In this document: positions 34,077 to 45,109 of the stretch, in pieces | Numbering within the stretch: position 1 is the stretch's first letter | Layout of the letters: every line of letters starts with the position of its first letter | Origin: Deroplatys truncata | Lineage: Eukaryota; Arthropoda; Insecta; Mantodea; Mantidae | DNA length: 64,000 nucleotides | NCBI GenBank assembly: GCA_030765065.1 | Contig: CM060977.1 | Location: 100,721,795-100,785,794, forward strand | Reading direction: 5' to 3' | The notes under the pieces: model-generated | What the model was told of the DNA's origin: nothing | What the model saw: only the letters and a program-made list of their open reading frames with translations | Database searches by the model: none | Position numbers and translations under genes: made by a program

Positions 34077-34881
34077 TCTGATGTGCTACATACACACATG
34101 GCTTTCTCTACCCTACATCGCTATTCTTACTAAAGGTTACTTTTATATCTGCTTCGTTTCAATGCAAATAAAGTTTTTCAGAAATAGTTACATTACACAT
34201 TTCGTTATAAATATAAAGCACACAGCTTTAAAAACTGGACGCTATATGATGGCCTTAAAATTCCATACTGTTTCCATGCAATCGCGAGAAACAACTGAAT
34301 GTTGGCAGCACTTTAAATAATATAAAATATTTACAATATTTTGCAATTCGAACCATTAAGAACACATATCTTGGAAATGGCTGATGCTACAATAAAAGTT
34401 ATTAGAAACAAAATATTTGTTTTATGGACATCCACATTTTTGTGTCGTATGTTTTCGTCGATTGTTTAATGTTTACCAGCTATATAATATACAAAATCCC
34501 TTCCGAATGAAGAGGACTTCACAAGTTATTCCCAGAAAATTCAAGATATGCATTTTGTTTGTCATGTAAATATCTTTAATATCTGGTAGTAGTTTAATCA
34601 ATATCATCATAGCCATTTTTTTATAAAATATAAACATTTTGAAAAATGTTCTATGTAAAAGGTAGTTTGAGCTGGGGGATTTACCATCTTTGGATGGTAC
34701 CGAACTTAAATACCAAGTTAAGTATTTATCCTACATTTTCGTCGTGGAGCTGTGCTGATAACAGACACACACACAGATCCAGGCAGCCTGAAAGTACATA
34801 TTTTTGGTGAAATCTCGATATCACATTTTTTGGATGGAATACAATACCTCTCTAACTACTATGTGCGTAATAGAGAAAGTA
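34077..34881 (+). repeat. Fam-1, near full-length copy
   Basis: Starts TCTGATGTGCTACATACACA and ends TGTGCGTAATAGAGAAAGTA. The CA tract is short (ACAGACACACACACAGA), and sequence around it is deleted. Confidence 0.85.
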
Positions 34882-35182
34882 AAAAGGTAAAATATGTCCT
34901 GTGACATCCTTAGTTTGAGACACGAATTCATAACTACTCTCCTGACACAATAGACACCGCTCCACACAAAAGCAGCCCTTTCCAAACTAAACTTTGAACC
35001 GGAATGCGATTCATTTTGTCCAAGAATGTGAGTAAATAATGTACAACGTTACTCTTATTTTTCAGTTGAATACTGAAATTTATGTTTGAAGAACTATTCT
35101 TATGTAAAATGTCAGTAATATAAAAGTTTTATTCAGTTCAATGTAAGGCAATTACAAAATAAAGACTCAAAGGGCAGAAAAA

Positions 35183-35394
35183 TCAACCATGGGGCGAGGT
35201 GGTGGCACCGCAGTAATGTGTGCAACTAGCATTCGGTAGGTCTTGGGTTCAAACTCCGGGGACGACCAGTCTGACCGAAGACTTTTCCGTCGTTTCCCTT
35301 GGTCGCTGGGTGAATGCTCCCTTCGAAAATTTGAACCACGAATTTTCATATCCTCCCTTTCATCACTACATTTAATTGCCTACTTCTTAAGCGC
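35183..35394 (+). mobile_element. SINE-1-like head of a chimeric SINE
   Basis: GAGGTGGTGGCACCGCAGTAATG (box A area, split here as in SINE-1) and GGGTTCAAACTCC (box B) head a body that changes, after about 150 bp, into the 3' module typical of SINE-2 (CATTGGGCACATCACCCATCC). This suggests a SINE with a SINE-1-type head and SINE-2-type tail. Confidence 0.7.
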
Positions 35395-36755
35395 CATACA
35401 AACATTGGGCACATCACCCATCCTGAATATACTATGATCCAGAGTTTGCTTGCACCTCGACAGGCTACTGACACAAGGTATTGGACTGATCACTCATCCT
35501 GGATATGATATGGTCCAGAGCTTGCTTGCTCCTCGACAGTCTACTGACACAAGGTATTGGACTGATCACTCATCCTGGATATGCAATGATCCAGAGTTCC
35601 TTGCACCTCACAGGCTACTGACCCAAGGTATTGGACTGATCACCCATCTTGGATATGCAATGATCCAGAGTTCCTTGCACCTCACAGGCTCCTGACCCAA
35701 CGTATTGGATTGGTCACCCATCCTGGATATGCAATGATCCAGACTTCCTTGCACCTCACAGACTACTGACCCAACGTATTGGATTGGTCACCCATCCTGG
35801 ATATGCAATGATCCAGAGTTTCCTTGCACCTCACAGGCTACTGACCCAACGTATTGGATTGGTCACCCATCCTGGATATGCAATGATCCAGACTTCCTTG
35901 CACCTCACAGGCTACTGACCCAACGTATTGGATTGGTCACCCATCCGGGATATGCAATGATCCAGAGTTTCCTTGCACCTCACAGGCTACTGACCCAAGG
36001 TATTGGATTGGTCACCCATCCTGGATATGCAATGATCCAGAGTTTCCTTGCACCTCACAGGCTACTGACCCAACGTATTGGACTGATCACCCATCCTGGA
36101 TATGCAATGATCCAGACTTCCTTGCACCTCACAGGCTACTGACCCAAGGTATTGGATTGGTCACCCATCCTGGATATGCAATGATCCAGAGTTTCCTTGC
36201 TCCTCAACAGGCTACTGACCCAAGGTATTGGACTGATCACCCATCCTGGATATGCAATGATCCAGACTTCCTTGCACCTCACAGGCTACTGACCCAACGT
36301 ATTGGACTGATCACCCATCCTGGATATGCTATGATCCAGAGTTTCCTTGCTCCTCAACAGGCTACTGACCCAAGGTATTGGACTGATCATCCATCCTGGA
36401 TATGCTATGATCCAGAGTTTCCTTGCTCCTCAACAGGCTACTGACCCAAGGTATTGGACTGATCATCCATCCTGGATATGCTATGATCCAGTGTTTCCTT
36501 GCACCTCAACAGGCTACTGACCCAACGTATTGGACTGATCACCCATCCTGGATATGCAATGATCCAGACTTCCTTGCACCTCACAGGCTACTGACCCAAC
36601 GTATTGGACTGATCACCCATCCTGGATATGCTATGAACCAGAGTTTTCTTGCTCCTCGACATGGTACTGACCCAAGGTATTGGATTGATCCCCTATCCTG
36701 GATATGTTATGATCCAGAATTTCCTCGCTCCTCAACAGGGTCCTGACCCAAGGTA
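35395..36755 (+). repeat. 75-bp tandem array derived from a SINE 3' module
   Basis: About 18 units of ~75 bp, marked by TATTGGACTGATCACCCA, TCCTGGATATGCAATGATCC and CTTGCACCTCACAGGCTACT. The last unit runs into GACTTGTAAGTCC, the normal SINE-2 end. The single-copy equivalent is at 30520-30605 in SINE-2. Because 75 is a multiple of 3, frames of 69-107 codons stay open across units (THPGYAMIQS-type repeats); these are by-products, not genes. Confidence 0.93.
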
Positions 36756-36765
36756 CTGACTTGTA

Positions 36766-37140
36766 AGTCCTTGGGGTTGTAAGTCATACAACGAGAAGGA
36801 ATCTGTTGAAAAAGTAACATGAAATGAAATTAGAAACTGGTTTATAAAAAGTGTAGGTTTTGCAATTTTTTTTCAAGATTTCTGGAGTGGTTTTAAGTTT
36901 TTTTAATCTTTTTTATATTAGTATAGATTTAATCTAAGTTCATTAATTTAGCGGACAATCCAATGTAGGTATGTATGGAGGATATACAATACAACGAAGT
37001 GGACACCTCGCGCACTGTGACTTACGTGAGAACTATTGCACTACCACCTCCAGGAGGAAGGAATAAAGTGCAGGAACCTCAGGAGGCTACAGGTCATAGA
37101 GACGCGTAGAAGTGCCAAATAGTTCCTGGCTCGAAGTCCC
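36766..37140. other. Unassigned spacer
   Basis: AT-rich first half, more balanced second half. Nothing recognised. Confidence 0.5.
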
Positions 37141-37144
37141 GTCA

Positions 37145-37462
37145 AGCTATGGCGTTGCCCAAAGACAGCGATAAACGTCATGTTCAATTGGACAGCCCTC
37201 TACTATCCACGGGGAATACTCCTTCCTTGCAGCAAGCATCCGCGGCATTTTTCCGGCGCCGCCATATGCCAAGAAAGTTAGAAGTACACCTGAAAGATGA
37301 GAAGGAACCCGATTGAAGGATAAGATAGGCAACGGAAATGGTTTTAGGTGAGAAATCACCCCAGTATTCGCCCACCGAAATATCCAGGGTCAGAGTGGGA
37401 ATTTGACGGGAGTAGAATCCATGACCTCCCGAATGCGAGCCCCACACGTTACGGCGGAGTCA
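37145..37462 (-). mobile_element. SINE-1 copy, reverse
   Basis: Minus-strand head CTCCGCCGTAACGTGTGGGG (box A area) and GATTCTACTCCCG (weak box B), then CCCACTCTGACCCTGG and a body with GTGGGCGAATACTGGGGTG, parallel to 18380-18440. The frames 37147-37359 and 37184-37447 lie inside it and are not genes. Confidence 0.65.
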
Positions 37463-37917
37463 ACTAGCTTAGCATGCAGGTATGTATACCTCAGGGTCAC
37501 TGGCGAAACACTGAAAGCGACATTTGCTCACATTTACTTACTCATTGACGACTGCACTGTCCAGTATCTAATTAACATATAATTAAGGTAAGGATGATAT
37601 AGGACGATAATGTGTTATCTCAGTATTAAACTCACCCTAGAGGTTTGTTATTCAGGGACACAAGCAATTGTATCATCCCATGTGCTTATACAGGGAGAGT
37701 TTCAGATGTTAGCACAAGCCGTAGCTTTACATTAATGAACCTTTAAGGATAGTCATAAGATACTGATTATTGGATTTCGTACTTAACACAAAGATGTTCA
37801 AAATAGTAATTTATGCTGCAAGTGGATAATTTTAATTACTATGGTACAAGTGAACATTTGCGACAACTTTCACTAGTGTCATATTGACAACACTTTATGC
37901 AAGCTTAGCATCTTAAA
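37463..37917. other. Unassigned spacer
   Basis: AT-rich. No features recognised. Confidence 0.5.
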
Positions 37918-37929
37918 TTGTAGGAAATA

Positions 37930-38304
37930 TTCATTCATTATCTGTTTACCCACCTCTTATGTAGGACTTACACCCCCAGGACTTACAAGCGGGTGCCTGG
38001 GGTCAGAGGCGCGTCGAGGAGCAGACACTCATGGATCAGACAGAGCATCCAGGATGGGTGATCAGCCCGATGCCTGGTATGGGATGAAGGAAGTAGATGA
38101 AACGAAATGTTGGTGAAATAGATGAAAGGAAAGGTGATGATGGAGCAGTTGATGGAATGAATGGCGGGGGAAACCGGAGAACCCGGAGAAAACCCGCTCA
38201 GACGCCGCTTCGTCCACCACAAATCCCACATGCAGGTCCCTGGGATTGAACCCGGGCGCCTCGGTGGGAGGCGAGCGGTCTAACCACTCGGCCACGGCGC
38301 CGCC
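37930..38304 (-). mobile_element. SINE-2 copy 2, with 12-bp target duplication
   Basis: TTGTAGGAAATA is duplicated at 37918-37929 and 38305-38316. Minus-strand head GGCCGAGTGGTTAGACCG and GGGTTCAATCCCAGG is an excellent box A and box B pair. The body matches SINE-2 copy 1 closely, including CATCACCTTTCCTTTCATC and GCTGATCACCCATCCTGGA. High similarity between the two copies and intact duplications imply a fairly recent insertion. The 82- and 86-codon minus-strand frames are SINE sequence. Confidence 0.92.
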
Positions 38305-38390
38305 TTGTAGGAAATAAATCATTAAATAATTTGGTATCCGTAGCTGACATAAGTGTCCGGTAGTAAATAAGACATATATCTACATAATAA

Positions 38391-39202
38391 TCTGATATGT
38401 TACATTAACATGATCTTCTCTACCCTATTTCGTTAATTACTGGCTACAAAGATTACTCGTACGAAAGTTTATTTTTCTATCTACTTCATTTTAATCAAGA
38501 TAAATATTTGCAGAATTAGCTACATTACACATTTCGGTATATGGACACTCAAATGCCTAAAAATTGGACTCTATATACTGGCCTTACACTTTCCGTACAA
38601 TTCTGAGAAACAACCCAATGTCTACAGGACTTCAAAGGATGGAAGTATTGAAGAAATGGAACCACTAATATTTGATATCTCGAAAATGGCTAACACCACA
38701 AAAAAGTTAATTGGAATAAACTATTGTGTGTCTTAAAAATATCTACATTTTTATGTAGTGCCTTTTCATCTATCGCTTAACGTTTACCAGTTATACAGTT
38801 ATAAAACTTCCTTCCGAATGAAGATGGTTTTACAGGGTCTTCCCAGAAATCTCAAGATATACATTTTGTCATGTAAATATCTTTAGTGTGTGTATTTTAA
38901 TTAAAATCGCTAGTCATTTTTAGAAAACACAAAATTTTCGAAACATTTCCAAACAAAGTGTAGTTGGAGGTGGGATACTTTCTTCTAAATGTTAGTGTCG
39001 CACCTTTGGAAGATATTAAACATAAATACCAAGTGTGACAACCAAATACATACAGAGACACGAACACGGACCTTTTTCTAAAATGATTTTTTGGATTAAA
39101 TGGATCTCAAAGCATGTATTAGCGGTGAACTCTAAGCATTGCATTTTTGGATGGAATTCCATACCACACTACCTACTATTTATGCATATACTAGGACAAT
39201 AA
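38391..39202 (+). repeat. Fam-1, near full-length copy
   Basis: Starts TCTGATATGTTACATTAACA and ends near CTACCTACTATTTATGCAT, where Fam-2 continues. The CA tract is reduced. Confidence 0.8.
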
Positions 39203-39815
39203 AATGTGGCCCATAATGGAACGGAGTTGTTTATGTTGGTTCTGGCAAACTCTAGCCACACACCCTACCGGCGTGACCACCTCTGTTTTTCGAGGATAGT
39301 TCTATCTTCTGGATTGGCAGGGTAATTTACCTCCCCAAAAATAGGTATCGCCGAACTGCCGAAGGGTAACATCATAACCTTATATTTTCATGCTCCACTA
39401 CCGTTTTTTTAGTGCCGTTTAGTAGCAGCAATAACTTAACCTTCGTCTTCATGTCTCTAATGGAAGCTCTCATATATGTAAATTTGGTAGCTGTCGTTCA
39501 GTTTGACCAAACATGCAAATGATACTTTAGGCCAATTATCTGTAACTGGTTGAGAATTTCCTGTGCCAATCGTAGCGAAACTTCCTTAGAGGGGTATTCG
39601 AACTACCTAAAATTCATGTAGATTATAAACATCGTTTATTAGTTATTTTTTATGCCCTGAATTGTTTTTCATGCCAGTCACATAGGGAACTGATACATGC
39701 CGGGCGGAGTCAAAAGTCTGTACCTGAAGGTTAAAGCCTTACGGAGAGACAACCACTGTGGTGATGTAGGGGAATGGACCACGTTTTATGCACGAGAGTG
39801 TACGTGGTAGACAAA
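39203..39815 (+). repeat. Fam-2 repeat, copy 2
   Basis: Aligned by CCCATAATGGAACGGAG, CCTTATATTTTCATGCTC and GCCGTTTAGTAGCAGCAATA with copies at 22445 and 42462. It starts exactly where Fam-1 ends and terminates with GTGTACGTGGTAGACAAAG, the same kind of terminus as Fam-1. Confidence 0.75.
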
Positions 39816-39939
39816 GTGGTAATATACCGAAGTTTTTACATTTTCGTTGCTTAGGGGAAAGAATATCACAAAATGGTTGCAATCACTCTTTATAATCCAC
39901 GGTAACTTGAAATTTTTTATGTTATGTGAGTGCAATCGT

Positions 39940-40245
39940 GATAAACAACTGAATATCAAAGGAGTTTTAAAGGAATGAGAAAGTATTGAATACTTGAACC
40001 ATTAAGAACGAATTTCTCGGAAATGGTGATGCCACAAAGAAGTTTATTTGAAATAAATGTGTGCTTTAAAGAGGTACAAAGATTTTTGTGCACTATTTTT
40101 TCGTCTATCGCTTAACGTTTACTAGTTATACAAGATTATATAAAAATAATTAAGAATGAAGAGAACTTCAAAGGCTATTCTCAGAAAATTCAAGATATGA
40201 ATTTTATTTGTCATGTGACTATCTTTAATGTGTGGTATTACATTG
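39940..40245 (+). repeat. Fam-1 central fragment
   Basis: Runs from GTGCAATCGTGATAAACAACT through CGTCTATCGCTTAACGTTTAC to TTGTCATGTGACTATC. It then meets a reverse copy, giving a forward/reverse junction at about 40245. Confidence 0.7.
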
Positions 40246-41085
40246 GAACGATATTTACGTATAGTACTAGGGGAAATATTGCATTCCAACCAACAATTTC
40301 ATACCGAGACTTCACCGGGAATACATGTTTTGAGGCCCTCTGAATAAAAGAAAGCAGTTTTAGAAAATGATCCGTGTGAGTGCGTCTTTGTATCTGTGAA
40401 CAGCATAACTCAAAAATGAAAAGCCAGATAAATACCAAACTTGGTATTTATGTTTAGTGTCTTCCAAAGATGCAACACGAAGATTTTCAAGAAAATCTCC
40501 TACCCAAAACTACCCTTTACGTGGAACGATCTTCGAGTTCTTTTATTTTCTAAAAAAAATGGCTGTAAAGTATCGATTAAAATATCAAATATTAAAAACA
40601 TTTACGTGACAAATAAAATGGATCTTTGGAGTTTTCAGGAAGTAGCCTGTTAAGTCCTCTTAATTAGGAAGGAATCTTATATATCTAGCAAACGTTAAAC
40701 GATAGACGAAAACGTACTACACAAAAATGTAGACACCTTTAAAACACAGAATTTATTTCAAGTTCATTTTTCGTGGCGTAAGATATTTATGAGGTATCCG
40801 TCATTAAAAGTATGAATTTTTCATCACTTCGTCATTGTTTTAAAGTCTTTTTAACATTCAGTTGCCTCTCATGGAAACAGTATGGAATTTAACTCCAGCA
40901 TATAGCGACCGGCTCTTAAAAGTTTGACTATCTGTTCGCTGCATCTATAACGAAACGTGTAATGTAGCTGTTTCTGCAAAGGTTTATTTGGATTAGACTG
41001 TAGTAGACAGGAAAATACCTATAGTAGGAATATTTTTGTATAACCACTAATAAATGATATAGGCTAGAGAAGGCAATGTGGATCC
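40246..41085 (-). repeat. Fam-1 copy, reverse
   Basis: 3' end at left (ACGTATAGTACTAGGGGAA), CA tract reduced (GTGTGAGTGCGTC), near-palindrome AATACCAAACTTGGTATTTA at 40432-40451, and 5' end at right near 41085. Confidence 0.85.
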
Positions 41086-41097
41086 TATCACATTAGA

Positions 41098-41925
41098 TTC
41101 TTACTTTCTCTACTACGTATAGTAAGTAGGGGAAGTACTGTATTCCACACAAAAATTCGATACCGAGATTTCACATGTTTTGAGACCCCCTGAATCAAGA
41201 AAAAGCATTTTTGGAAACATGTCCGTGTGTGTGTCTGTGTGTATGTCTGTGAACAGCATAACTCAGAAACGAAAAGTCGGCTAAACACCAAACTTGGTAT
41301 TTAGGTTCAGTATTTTCCAGAGATGCAACATGAAGGTTTTCAAGGAAATTCCCTTACCCCAGATTACCCATTACATGGAACATTTTTCGAAAATTTTAAT
41401 TTTCTCAAAAAATGGCTCCAACAATTTTGACTAAAATATCATATGTTTAAGATACTTTCATGAAATTCTGGGAATATCTCCAAAAGCATTCTTCATTGTG
41501 AACGACTTTCGCATAACTGGTAAACCATAAGAGATAGACAAAGTTTTACTACACAAAAAATGTAGATCGCGTTAAAATACACAATTTATGTCATATATTT
41601 TTTTTGGTTGAGTGAACCATTTTCGAGATATTGCTTGTTATTCCCTTAAATTTTCCAAAGCTTATACTTTTTCTCAAATGGGAATTCGTTAATCATCTTT
41701 TTTTGCCCTGGTAGCGCAAAGAGAATGGAACACTCCACATAGCAACCAGCTCTTAAAATATTTGACTATCGCTTAAAGCCTACCATATTCTCCTTGCACC
41801 AACAAGAAACTTAGCAATAAGATTAACATTCGATTAACATGAAACATATGGAGAATAAGCGTTTGTAAAAATAGTTTGTACAAGAGTAGAGAAAGTCATG
41901 TGAGTGTAATGCATCAGATTTTTTT
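41098..41925 (-). repeat. Fam-1 copy, reverse
   Basis: Left terminus TTACTTTCTCTACTACGTA, GTGTGTGTCTGTGTGTATGTC tract, right terminus ACAAGAGTAGAGAAAGTCA and ATGCATCAGATTTTT. A well-preserved member of the second subfamily. Confidence 0.88.
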
Positions 41926-42461
41926 AAATACCAAACATAAATCTCTGCTGCAGAAGTCATACGAATGCCCTCTGCTGAAACATATAGACATCTGAAAAGC
42001 ACAAACCGCAAGGAAACCTTACATAAATAGTGGGCGGGTCTTCTGTGGTTAGAGACGAACCAGTAAACATCGTCAGAGAGAATAAACCCCTGGAGACCTT
42101 TACTGCTGTAAAGAGAGCTGCCAAGGAAGAAGAACTCTTAGCCTTAATGCTGCTCCATGCTTTTCCCCAGTTCCCTAGGGCACATTGGCTTGTTAATAAT
42201 TCCATGCATGGGTAAACAAAACACAACAAACTTGGAAGAAAGCTGCTTCTTTCAAAACTCATCTTTGGATTGATTTAAAACGCTCCTCTTTGAAAAATCT
42301 TATTTGGTAAGTCTCACAAACACTTGAGGAATAATTTTATATAAAAGAATCACGTCCAGTGAATTATATCTGAGTTCTTGTAAGAAGTTTTAACAGTGTA
42401 CCCGCTGGAAATCCATAGCAACATGTGTGTTACTCTCACATAACTTTCCGTTTCAGCACTT
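41926..42461. other. Unassigned region with overlapping frames on both strands
   Basis: Minus-strand frame 41957-42262 (101 codons) and plus-strand frame 42030-42215 (61 codons) overlap. The plus-strand product is Glu/Ala/Leu-rich and could be an exon or transposon relic, but I recognise no family. Neither has supporting splice or promoter evidence. Confidence 0.35.
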
Positions 42462-43050
42462 TCTCTACGATGTACACTGTCGTGCATAAAAATTTGCACA
42501 TTCCCAGATCGCTTTAGTGTTTTTCTCCCCTTAAGTTTTCACCGTCAGTAACCAACTTTTGACTTCGTTGGACTGCATCAGTTCCCTATGTCATTGGTCT
42601 GAACAACAATTCAGGGACATAAAAACTAACCGATGAACGATGTTAATAATCTATGTGAAATGAAGGGGTGCTTCGGATACCCCTTTATGAAATAGTTTCG
42701 GTACAATTGGCGCACAAGGAAAGGCTGAGGCTATTACAATATAATTCGGCCTTCTAGATGCAGGTGTGAAGAATCATTTGCATGGGAGGTTAAACTGAAT
42801 GACAGCTACGACATTTACATATATGACAGCTTTCATCAGCGACATGGAGACAGAGGTTAAGTTATTGTTGCTACTAAACGGCAATAACAAAACCAGCATT
42901 AAACACGGTAGCGTAGCATGAAAATATAAGGTATAAGTTGTAACGTTATCCTTCGGCCATACTATGGGTACGTAATATACCTGCTAATCAAGTGGCTAGA
43001 ATTATACTTGGGAAAAAGAGGTGGTCAAGCTGGTAGGGAGTGCGGATTGG
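42462..43050 (-). repeat. Fam-2 repeat, copy 3, reverse
   Basis: Starts CACTTTCTCTACGATGTACA (the Fam-1-like terminus) and contains TATTGTTGCTGCTAAACGGC-like and AGCATGAAAATATAAGG blocks in reverse. Unlike other copies it has no Fam-1 copy at its far end near 43050. Confidence 0.75.
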
Positions 43051-43452
43051 ATTAGATTGACAAAGATGGAGTAAGGATATGTGGCCTAACACTGACTGGC
43101 GTAGATCTATTGTATTATTCTCCTTCTTTAATGTTTAAACAGGTCAGTACTTTTAATAAGGTGCTGTAGGCTTTTAACTAGACTCTTACTTAGGAGATAT
43201 TCTGAACCAGTCGCTCCCAGGTATATACAGTTCCGTTTGTGAAAATTCCAACAAAAGAAAGAATTTCCCGAATAACTCCAAACTTTGTGGAAGCGTAGAA
43301 GAGTGTGCAAGCAAGTGATTAGTTTGCAAAGAGAGGGGTACACGTAGGCCAAGCAGAGCCTCTCGTGTTGGTTCGACAAGGTCAGTGTTGCGCTAAGTAG
43401 TAGTCAGTGCAGAGCTGTCAAACAAGGTGGAAACAATAAAGTAAATACCAGT
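43051..43452. other. Unassigned spacer upstream of Tc1 remnant
   Basis: Minus frame 43128-43379 lacks motifs. The part next to 43453 is probably the 5' untranslated region and end of the Tc1 element, but no inverted repeat was found. Confidence 0.4.
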
Positions 43453-44370
43453 ATGCCTCGTTGACGTCAAAAGGAACCATATCGGCATGAGAGTGAGTTC
43501 AAACGGGGCAGAATGATCGGTCTATGGGAAGCGGGTTTGTCATACCGTGGCATTTCGGCTCGTACAGGGAGGGTATACTGCTACGACAGTGATGTGTGTG
43601 TGGAAGCAGTGGATAGATGAAGGTGGTACGCAGCGAAGAGCGTGTACTGGACCACGGAACATGATCACACACGGGATGACCGACATCTTGTCCGCATGAC
43701 CATAACGGACCGTACAGCTTCGTCCACAGTGTTGGCTCGACGCTGCAGCATCGCAACAGCTGTAAACTTGTCTGCATCAACGCTTCGTCGCCATCTGCTG
43801 CAGATTGGACTTATTGCATGCATGTCATTACGTCGGCTTCCATTGTCCAGAAACCATAAGCTTTTCCGAATGCAACGGGCACGTGAACACCGTCACTGGG
43901 GTGCTCAATGGCAAAATGTGGTCTTTTTGGACGAGTCCCGCTTCAATGCGTCCTATAGTGATGGCCGCATACGTATCCGGCGGTACCGTGGTGAGCGCTA
44001 CCTGCAGGGCTGCATTGTTGAACGGCAACACATCTCGCCTCCTACGAATTGAGGACACTTTGAACAGCAACATGTACGTAACGGTGGTTGTAGAGCCTGA
44101 GGTACTCCCCCTGCTTCAGGCATCTCCACAGGCAACATTTCAACAGAGCAATGTCCGGCCACATATTGCGAGGAATGTACAAGCCTTCTTCGAAGAGCGA
44201 CGTGTACCATTGCTTCCTTGGCCTGCACCTTCGCCTAACAGGATTTGTGGACTCCAATACAAACTACGTAGAGGGAAATCCCTCAGTAACTTATTCAGAA
44301 CCTTTTTGATTCAATGCCATGGAGTATAGAAGCTCTAATTTCAGCGCATGGAGGCCACACCAAATACTGA
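43453..44370 (+). pseudogene. Tc1-family transposase, inactivated
   Basis: The ATG at 43453 is followed within four codons by a stop, then ESEFKRGRMIGLWEAGLSY (N-terminal helix-turn-helix start). After a frameshift near 43665 come DDRHLVRMTITDRTASS and SASTLRRHLLQIGL (second DNA-binding subdomain), then NVVFLDESRFN with the first catalytic Asp. Another shift occurs near 44030. The block QATFQQSNVRPHIARNVQAF has Ser where the second catalytic Asp belongs. A deletion after PWPAPSP removes the third catalytic block. The C-terminus SIEALISAHGGHTKY then stop (44368-44370) is typical of the family. Length is ~306 codons-equivalent against about 340 expected. The product would have acted as a cut-and-paste transposase; this copy cannot. 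Confidence 0.9.
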
Positions 44371-44404
44371 ATATTAGGGCTCAAAGGTCATGTATACATT
44401 TGAA

Positions 44405-45060
44405 AAGTTTACCGTTTGTTACTTGTCATGTACCTAATTTGTGGTATTAAATGAATTGAATTCATGCGTTTCCTTCTTGGTGTTGCAATTTTCACAAACG
44501 ACAGTGTATGTCTTCGTCTGGCTAACGTCTTGCAGTCGAAGATTTTGTGAGAGGCAGATTCTTCCTCCTCACCACACAACTTACAAAATGGTTTTTGCTT
44601 ATGCATACCCATAGTGTGTAGGCGTTTCCTTAATCTACTGTGTCCTGTAAAGAGGCCTGTTATCATCCACATTACTGAGATTTAGGATTTTTAGTTAGAG
44701 TTGAAGTTGGTTTTAACAACATTCTCTTACTATGTCTATGTCGTCCCACTTGTGCTCACTGTTGCTTATGGTCGTTTAAAACCCACTCTGCAGTGGTTCT
44801 CTTTGCGGTGGATAAGGAAATACCAAATACTGGCTCAGGGCCAATAAATTCTTAGTTGAACCTTTCTTTCCTAAGGTGTCAGCTTTTTCATCGCCTATAA
44901 CCCCTTTATGCCCTGGTACCCAACCAAGTATTACCTTGTTGTATTTTGCCAGCTTTAAGGTTTTATAGGCAGTTCCAAACTAGTTTGAGTGTCATCTGGT
45001 TACTTGCAATGCTTTAGGTTCGGCCTGGCTTTCAGAGAAAATCCTTAAGGTGCTATTTTT
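44405..45060 (-). pseudogene. Non-LTR retrotransposon ORF2 C-terminus (RNase H plus Cys/His motif)
   Basis: Minus-strand frames give IFSESQAEPKALQV (an RNase H block, with Glu in place of the usual Asp of SDS), NKVILGWVPGHKGVIGDEKA (the diagnostic WVPGHxG...NExAD-like block, at 44882-44940), then, past stops, an 87-codon open frame (44409-44672) with LFTGHSRLRKRLHTMG and FCKLCGEEEESASHKIFDC, a Cys-x2-Cys...His...Cys motif typical of the C-terminus of jockey-group LINEs with RNase H. The reverse transcriptase part is missing: sequence is cut near 45060 by Fam-2/Fam-1. In-frame stops occur, so it is dead. A related 120-bp scrap lies at 10470-10590. Confidence 0.85.
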
Positions 45061-45109
45061 ATACCCCCCCACAACAGACTTCAAAGTTTGGGTGTGGGGC
45101 TACATTTTA

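Noticed and set aside
35450-36746. Series of plus-strand frames encoding 25-residue repeats (THPGYAMIQS-type)
   Set aside because: Produced by a 75-bp tandem SINE module whose length is divisible by three; no start context, signal or homologous protein.
37983-38322. Minus-strand frames of 82 and 86 codons
   Set aside because: They coincide exactly with SINE-2 copy 2.
43828-44257. Minus-strand frames of 71-81 codons
   Set aside because: Antisense shadows of the Tc1 transposase remnant, which has recognisable catalytic blocks on the plus strand.
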